This document shows, in pieces, positions 58,301 to 64,000 of a stretch of DNA of 64,000 nt. The translations under genes and the position numbers were made by a program. The DNA is taken from the NCBI GenBank assembly GCA_964035545.1, contig OZ037766.1:33025773-33089772 (forward strand). The letters run 5' to 3'. The notes under the pieces were generated by a model. That model ran no database searches, was not told the origin of the DNA, and worked only from the letters and a program-made list of their open reading frames with translations. Position 1 is the first letter of the stretch. Every line of letters begins with the position of its first letter. The stretch is from Bugula neritina (taxonomy: Eukaryota; Bryozoa; Gymnolaemata; Cheilostomatida; Bugulidae).

Positions 58301-59045
58301 ACCTGGAATACAGGGTCCAAAGGTGAGTTATCACTTTATGGTGTATTCATGGGAACCAGATTTTAGTAACCAAAACACAGATTTGAGCAACAAAACTACA
58401 GAATGATATAATCAACAAGTAATAATAGTATAATAATATTATCACTCATTACAAATAGTATATGTCTTTGAAGTTATCATTCTGCTATTTATTTAAGGGT
58501 GAGCCAGGGCAAGTGGGTGCAACAGGATACTCAGGCTTACCTGGTGCACCAGGAGCTCCTGGAAAAGATGGTAAAATGGGAGCCCCAGGCTACAACGGAG
58601 CACCAGGAATGAAAGGAGACTCTGGACATCCAGGAGCTCCAGGTGAAACTGGTGCAACTGGTAAGCCAGGATACAACGGGTTACCAGGAACTGATGGTGC
58701 AACCGGACATCCAGGCGCACAGGGACCAAAGGTGAGTTTCAACAATATCCTGCTTGCTTAAACCACACAATGTGTTTTGTTGCAATAAGTGGATCGTTGT
58801 GTAGCTGTTACTAATAAAGTCGTTGTTGTATTTTATTGTTACATTATGATATTGTAATACTGCTGTTACTTAATTAGGGAGCACCAGGCTCACCCGGAGC
58901 ACCCGGAGCACCAGGAGCAACGGTAGCACCCGGCTCTGGTACACTAAAAGGAAGCACAACTCCCAACACAGGGTATGGCTATAAGTACAGTAGAATGTAC
59001 GGGAATTACTGGGTACCAACTCCCTCTAACAACTATGGCTACTAG
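55332..59045 (+). CDS. Type II transmembrane collagen C, long form
   Basis: Coding exons 55332-55466, 55692-55754, 56181-58322, 58498-58731 and 58878-59045, all phase 0, about 913 residues. Membrane segment about residues 20-40 ([20 protein letters not shown]), stem, furin-type site RVKR (67-70), a Tyr/Gly-rich spacer, C-x-C motif CTC (90-92), then about 259 Gly-X-Y triplets (95-873) with one two-residue interruption (TAGYGYPG), and a tail rich in Tyr and Asn ([13 protein letters not shown], ending NNYGY). Unlike A and B the helix is Pro-rich (GAPG, GLPG) and has many GYNG triplets. Its stem exon is 63 nt against 72, and the furin site is fused to the main helix exon. A shared promoter layout and 5' intron show common descent. 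Confidence 0.94.
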
Positions 59046-59125
59046 CAACAGGCAACTAGCTACTAGCTACTAGCAGTTAGCAACTAGCTACTAGATATTA
59101 GCAACTAGCTACTATAAGTACTAGC
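59034..59125. repeat. GCTACTAG/AACTAG repeat beginning at the collagen C stop codon
   Basis: The coding end ggctactag is followed by repeated gctactag and caactag blocks for about 80 bp. Confidence 0.85.
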
Positions 59126-59350
59126 TACTGGATACTATCAACAGTAGTGAAATACAACTTATAAGTGTATTTTATGCAAGTTTAGATATATGTACATAAT
59201 TACTCTGTTTCAATCAGCTGGTCTGTAAATTCTTATTTTACTCCATCATCAGTTCCGAATCATATCGTGATTATGCAACTTTTGCTACAAGCTGGGAACT
59301 TTACCATGTAGAAATTATCACAGATCTAATAATTTTTTATAAAATATTTT

Positions 59351-59356
59351 AATAAA
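59351..59356 (+). terminator. Candidate poly(A) signal AATAAA for collagen C
   Basis: About 305 bp past the stop in an AT-rich 3' region. Confidence 0.4.
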
Positions 59357-59867
59357 AGAAAAAACAGCTTTTTATATTCCTCAATATTACTAAAATATTT
59401 TGGTCATTTTGATTCTATTTTTTAAAGAATTGCTTTGTGAAATATTTGAATTGATAAAAATGAGGAAGTTATATTTTATTTAAGACAAGCATTAATGCCA
59501 TTGCACTGTCTTTTCTTTTATTATGTTGGTTTGTTATGTTTATATTGTAAGCCAAATTTTGCCTTAATCAAATGCTCAATCATGTTACATTAAACATTGC
59601 TAATGCTACACCATTATCATCGTCATTTATGACAGGGATGTTAAATAAATAATTATAATATTATACTTTTCTGCTCAGTTTTATCAAACTCACAGCTGCT
59701 AAGCTCTTATGATAGATTGGTAATAGAAAAGCGTTCACTTAGCTAACATGAAATCATGTTGATGTGGGTGTTATTTTGGAACTAAAAGTAACAATTATTA
59801 CGGCAGAATTTAATCAATATGTAAGTCATAGCAATAGGAGAGCAAAATGACTCGTTAATGTCTGCTA

Positions 59868-60838
59868 GAGACCACATGATACTAGTAGAAGTCACATGAT
59901 GCTAGTAGAAGTCACATGATGCTAGTAGAAGTCACATGATACTAGTAGAAGTCACATGATGCTAGTAGAAGTCACATGATACTAGTAGAAGTCACATGAT
60001 ACTAGTAGAAGTCACATGATACTAGTAGAAGTCACATGATACTAGTAGAAGTCACATGATGCTAGTAGAAGTCACATGATACTAGTAGAAGTCACATGAT
60101 GCTAGTAGAAGTCACATGATACTAGTAGAAGTCACATGATACTAGTAGAAGTCACATGATGCTAGTAGAAGTCACATGATGCTAGTAGAAGTTACATGAT
60201 GCTAGTAGAAGTCACATGATGCTAGTAGAAGTCACATGATGCTAGTAGAAGTCACATGATGCTAGTAGAAGTCACATGATACTAGTAGAAGTCACATGAT
60301 ACTAGTAGAAGTCACATGATACTAGTAGAAGTCACATGATACTAGTAGAAGTCACATGATACTAGTAGAAGTCACATGATACTAGTAGAAGTCACATGAT
60401 GCTAGTAGAAGTCACATGATACTAGTAGAAGTCACATGATGCTAGCAGAAGTCACATGATACTAGTAGAAGTCACATGATGCTATAGTAGAAGTCACATG
60501 ATACTAGTAGAAGTCACATGATGCTAGGAGAAGTCACATGATACTAGCAGAAGTCACATGATGCTAGTGGAAGTCACATGATGCTAGGAGAAGTCACATG
60601 ATATTAGTAGAAGTCACATGATACTAGTAGAAGTCACATGATGCTAGTAGAAGTCACATGATACTAGTAGAAGTCACATAATACTAGTAGAAGTCACATG
60701 ATACTAGTAGAAGTCACATGATGCTAGTAGAAGTCACATGGTACTAGTAGAAGTCACATGATGCTAGCAGAAGTCACATGATACTAGTAGAAGTCACATG
60801 ATGCTATAGTAGAAGTCACATGATACTAGTAGAGTCAC
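59868..60838. repeat. 20-bp minisatellite, about 48 copies
   Basis: The unit is agtagaagtcacatgatact, with ATACT/ATGCT alternating. The array is highly regular, with a few 22-bp units (gctatagtag). Confidence 0.97.
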
Positions 60839-61089
60839 ATGACAAAAATAATACTCAGATATGCTGATATTGAGGTAACCATTGGTTAGCTCAAGGATAG
60901 ACACTATACAGAAATGAATTAAAACTTTCTAGTTGGTATTATAGGTGTATAGTTATATAATTATATAGTTATATAGGTATATAGTGATAGTTTAATGCTA
61001 CACATGCAGTTCAAACTTTTAAAATGGATTTCAGTACATATACAAAAAGTTATGATTTAAAGCTTTGAACTGCATAGGACTATCTAAAG

Positions 61090-62403
61090 CTCTATAGTCT
61101 ATACCCTATATCTTATACCCTATACCCTATATCCTATATCCTACGTATATCCTATATCCTATACCCTATAGGCCTATATCCTATAACCTATACCCTGTAC
61201 CCTATACCCTATACCCTATACCCTATACCTTATACCCTATATCCTATACCCTATATCCTATATCCTATACCCTATACCCTATATCCTATGGCCTATATCT
61301 TATACTCTATACCCTATATCCTATATCCTATACCCTATACCCTATATCCTATACCCTATACCCTATATCCTATACCCTATATCCTATACCCTATACCCTG
61401 TACCCTATACCCTATATCCTATACCCTATACCCTGTACCCTATACCTTATACCCTATACCCTATACCCTGTACCCTATATCCTTTACCCTATATCCTATA
61501 TCCTTTACCCTATATCCTATATCCTATACCCTATACCCTATATCCTATGGCCTATATCTTATACTCTATACCCTATATCCTATATCCTATATCCTGTACT
61601 CTATATCCTGTATCCTATACCCTATATCCTATATCCTATACCCTATATCCTATACCCTATACCCTGTACCCTATACCCTATATCCTGTACCCTATACCCT
61701 ATATCCTATACCCTATACCCTATACCCTGTACCCTATACCCTATATCCTATACCCTGTACCCTATATCCTATACCCTGTACCCTATATCCTGTATCCTAT
61801 ACCCTATACCCTGTATCCTATACCCTGTATCCTATACTCTATACCCTATACCCTATATCCTGTACCCTATACCCTATATCCTATACCCTATACCCTATAC
61901 CCTGTACCCTATACCCTATATCCTATACCCTGTACCCTATATCCTATATCCTATATCCTATACCCTGTATCCTATACCCTATATCCTATACCCTGTACCC
62001 TATATCCTATACCCTGTACCCTATATCCTGTATCCTATACCCTATACCCTATACCCTATATCCTGTACACTATACCCTATACCCTATATCCTGTACCCTA
62101 TATCCTATACCCTATATCCTATATCCTATATTCTATACCCTATACCCTGTATCCTATACCCTATATCCTATACCCTATACCCTATATCCTTTACCCTATA
62201 TCCTATATCCTATAACCTATACCCTATATCCTATACCCCATATCCTATACCCTATACCCTATATCCTATATCCTATACCCTATACCCTATATCCTATACC
62301 CTATACCCTATATTCTATACCCTATACCCTATATCCTATATCCTATATCCTGTACTCTATATACCCTATACCCTATATCCTATACCCTATACCCTGTACA
62401 TCA
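61090..62403. repeat. 1.3-kb CCCTATA/TCCTATA array
   Basis: Built of six-base steps: taccctataccctatatcct with TGTACCC variants. The 12-bp stop-free structure gives spurious frames of over 200 codons. It is superficially telomere-like but the unit is not TTAGGG. Confidence 0.96.
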
Positions 62404-63150
62404 TAAAGTGTTTTCCATTAGTTTATATATACAGTTTCAAGACTGTGGCTGTATAATGATTGATTGGTTCATTTAGTATAAAAAATTATCTAATTTATTA
62501 AATCTTCTGAAAATTTAAAATATTAGCAGAATTAAAATTTGAAGATTTAAAATGTTTAATTGATGATTATAGCAACTTTCAATCATGAGACATGAAATTT
62601 TTATCACTTTGATTATAGCTGAAGGCTTACATGCGGTATTATATATGAAAGTATAGTGCATTGGTTGATGGTCAAATGACTAACCAATCACCATTTTGCA
62701 ACAACTGGTTGCATTTAAGCACAATTCTAATTGGCTAGTATAAGTTGAATAGGTGCCAAATACACTTTTTATTGGTTAATATGATTTGAAAAAGCAACAT
62801 TTAAATTTTATTATTGGATATGGATGAGTGGAAAATTAATTGACTTTAAAATGTTTTAAAAAATTATGGTGGGACAAGTGTATTTCAATTTGAATTAGCA
62901 ATTTTGAAATTTGGATTGAGATTTTCAGAGTGCCACTATATTACTCTGCTATGTATTCTGCTACCCACTTCGTCATCCAAATTATTTTTCTCATATGCCA
63001 CTGTTGTTTAAGCTGTTCATCATGTTCTTAAATGTATATTTAGGTGAGCCGCTAAACTTACTAGGTAAGGAGATAAATATTTCCATATCACACTGTCTGT
63101 GTTTTATTGTATACTCTTGTTTAGTGAAACAGCAAAGCATAACCATGCAA
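62404..63150. other. Intergenic, AT-rich, nothing recognised
   Basis: Several ccaatcac / attggtta / attggcta motifs lie at 62640-62790, which could be promoter CCAAT boxes, but no TATA box or exon was found next to them. Confidence 0.5.
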
Positions 63151-63154
63151 TGTA

Positions 63155-63372
63155 TTACGTATAGTAATATAAAGTATATTAGCTGATATATCATATATAT
63201 GTATATAGTAATATAAAGTATATTAGCTGATATATCATATATATGTATATAGTAATATAAAGTATATTAGCTGATATATTATATACGTATAGTAATGTAA
63301 AGTATATTAGCTGATATATATCATATATACGTATAGTAATATAAAGTATATTAGCTGATCTATCATATGTGG
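63155..63372. repeat. About 50-bp AT-rich repeat, 4 copies
   Basis: Units contain gtaatataaagtatattagc followed by tgatatatcatatata. Confidence 0.94.
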
Positions 63373-63379
63373 ATAGTTA

Positions 63380-63502
63380 GCTACAGAGGTCATTGGCAGA
63401 GCTGTATCTAGCTACAGAGGTCATTGGCAGAGTTGTATCTAGCTACAGAGGTCATTGGCAGAGTTGTATCTAGCTACAGAGGTCATTGGCAGAGTTGTAT
63501 CT
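63380..63502. repeat. 31-bp minisatellite, 4 copies
   Basis: Units contain agctacagaggtcattggca and gagttgtatct, nearly identical. Confidence 0.95.
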
Positions 63503-63825
63503 CAGTGTTTTATCAGCACATGTAGAGAACAGTAGAAAGTGTATTCTCTCTCCTCTGGTATTTGGTCTAGCTTCAACAGTCCTGGAAAATATACACAGTA
63601 AATGCTTATATAGCAAACTATACTATATACTAACAGTGACAACTAAAATCTAATATTATACATTCTCGCAGAATTGTATTACTTTATTTTTTTAACTTAA
63701 TTGTGTATTTTACTATAAAATTATTAGCTGTTCAACAAAACTATAGAGAAAAACATTACCTGTGTAACTTCATAAATGGACACTTTAAGAAACAGGCAAC
63801 TCACCTATTTCTGGGTGCCTGAAAC

Positions 63826-64000
63826 TTAACATTTGAGTATTCTGTCTCGTGACCAACCAGTCTCTCTCAGTTCATCTCTTAGTTTATCAGGAACTTCCTT
63901 AGTGGCTACAGAGAAGGTCTTGTCAGTTGGCCAATAGACTGTCAGTTCATTATTCTTACACGTATACCAAGTTTCTATCTCAGAAGACATGTTGCATTCT
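63826..64000 (-). CDS. Unrecognised coding segment at right edge (partial)
   Basis: On the minus strand an open frame enters from the window edge, has an ATG at 63990-63988, and runs to TAA at 63828-63826. From the ATG it encodes 54 residues starting MSSEIETWYTCKNNELTVYW and containing KEVPDKLRDELRETGWSRDR. Balanced composition and higher GC than its surroundings suggest real coding sequence. It is open upstream of the ATG, so it may be an internal or terminal exon. A donor-like gtgagt follows at about 63802 on the minus strand, so the 3' end could be spliced. No family recognised. Confidence 0.5.
   Translation of the reverse strand, partial: ECNMSSEIETWYTCKNNELTVYWPTDKTFSVATKEVPDKLRDELRETGWSRDRILKC

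Noticed and set aside
59868-60838. Regular 20-bp repeats as a possible CRISPR array
   Set aside because: The units are contiguous with no unique spacers, in a eukaryotic genome; the same holds for every other array in the window.
61090-62403. Telomeric repeat
   Set aside because: The unit is CCCTATA/TCCTATA rather than CCCTAA, and genes and unique DNA continue on both sides.
61288-62406. Two long open frames of YTLYPIP type
   Set aside because: A 12-bp stop-free array; both frames are equally open, as expected for repeats.

Overview
The window is nuclear DNA of an invertebrate metazoan. All genes are split by GT-AG introns. The recognisable proteins are animal or eukaryotic: a TMEM165/GDT1 transporter, a Misshapen/TNIK/MINK-type MAP4K with a CNH domain, and three membrane-anchored collagens. 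There are no operons, Shine-Dalgarno sites or bacterial genes. The species cannot be named from sequence alone. The collagens (N-terminal membrane anchor, RxKR site, C-x-C motif, Gly-X-Y domain, Tyr-rich tail) resemble nematode cuticle collagens in architecture, but that layout also occurs in other animal transmembrane collagens, so no phylum is claimed.

Layout: 1-1807 holds the 3' end of a TMEM165 gene (+). 5305-36314 holds one large MAP4K gene (+), read here as 31 coding exons: kinase exons 5.3-13.0 kb, a proline-rich and acidic linker at 13.3-30.6 kb, and CNH exons at 31.1-36.3 kb. A 6.3 kb intron of this gene contains a candidate internal promoter and alternative first exon. 38655-41189 is collagen A (-), convergent with the MAP4K. 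Collagen B (+, 45444-49003) lies head-to-head with A. Collagen C (+, 55332-59045) follows. A and B have identical lengths for three consecutive exons (72, 66 and 1116 nt). All three have an intron immediately before the ATG and a TATA box about 50-100 bp upstream of the first donor. The last 175 bases hold one exon-like open stretch (-) of an unrecognised gene that may continue past the window.

The most unusual property is tandem repetition. Adding the intervals listed here, roughly 18 kb of 64 kb is minisatellite, nearly all in introns and intergenic DNA. Many arrays start exactly at a splice donor, end at an acceptor, or copy the exon/intron junction or the stop codon into every unit. Three successive arrays in the CNH part of the MAP4K carry dozens of GTAAGT motifs on the antisense strand. 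Most long open frames in the window are repeats without stops and are not genes. I saw no transposase, reverse transcriptase, rRNA, tRNA or CRISPR.
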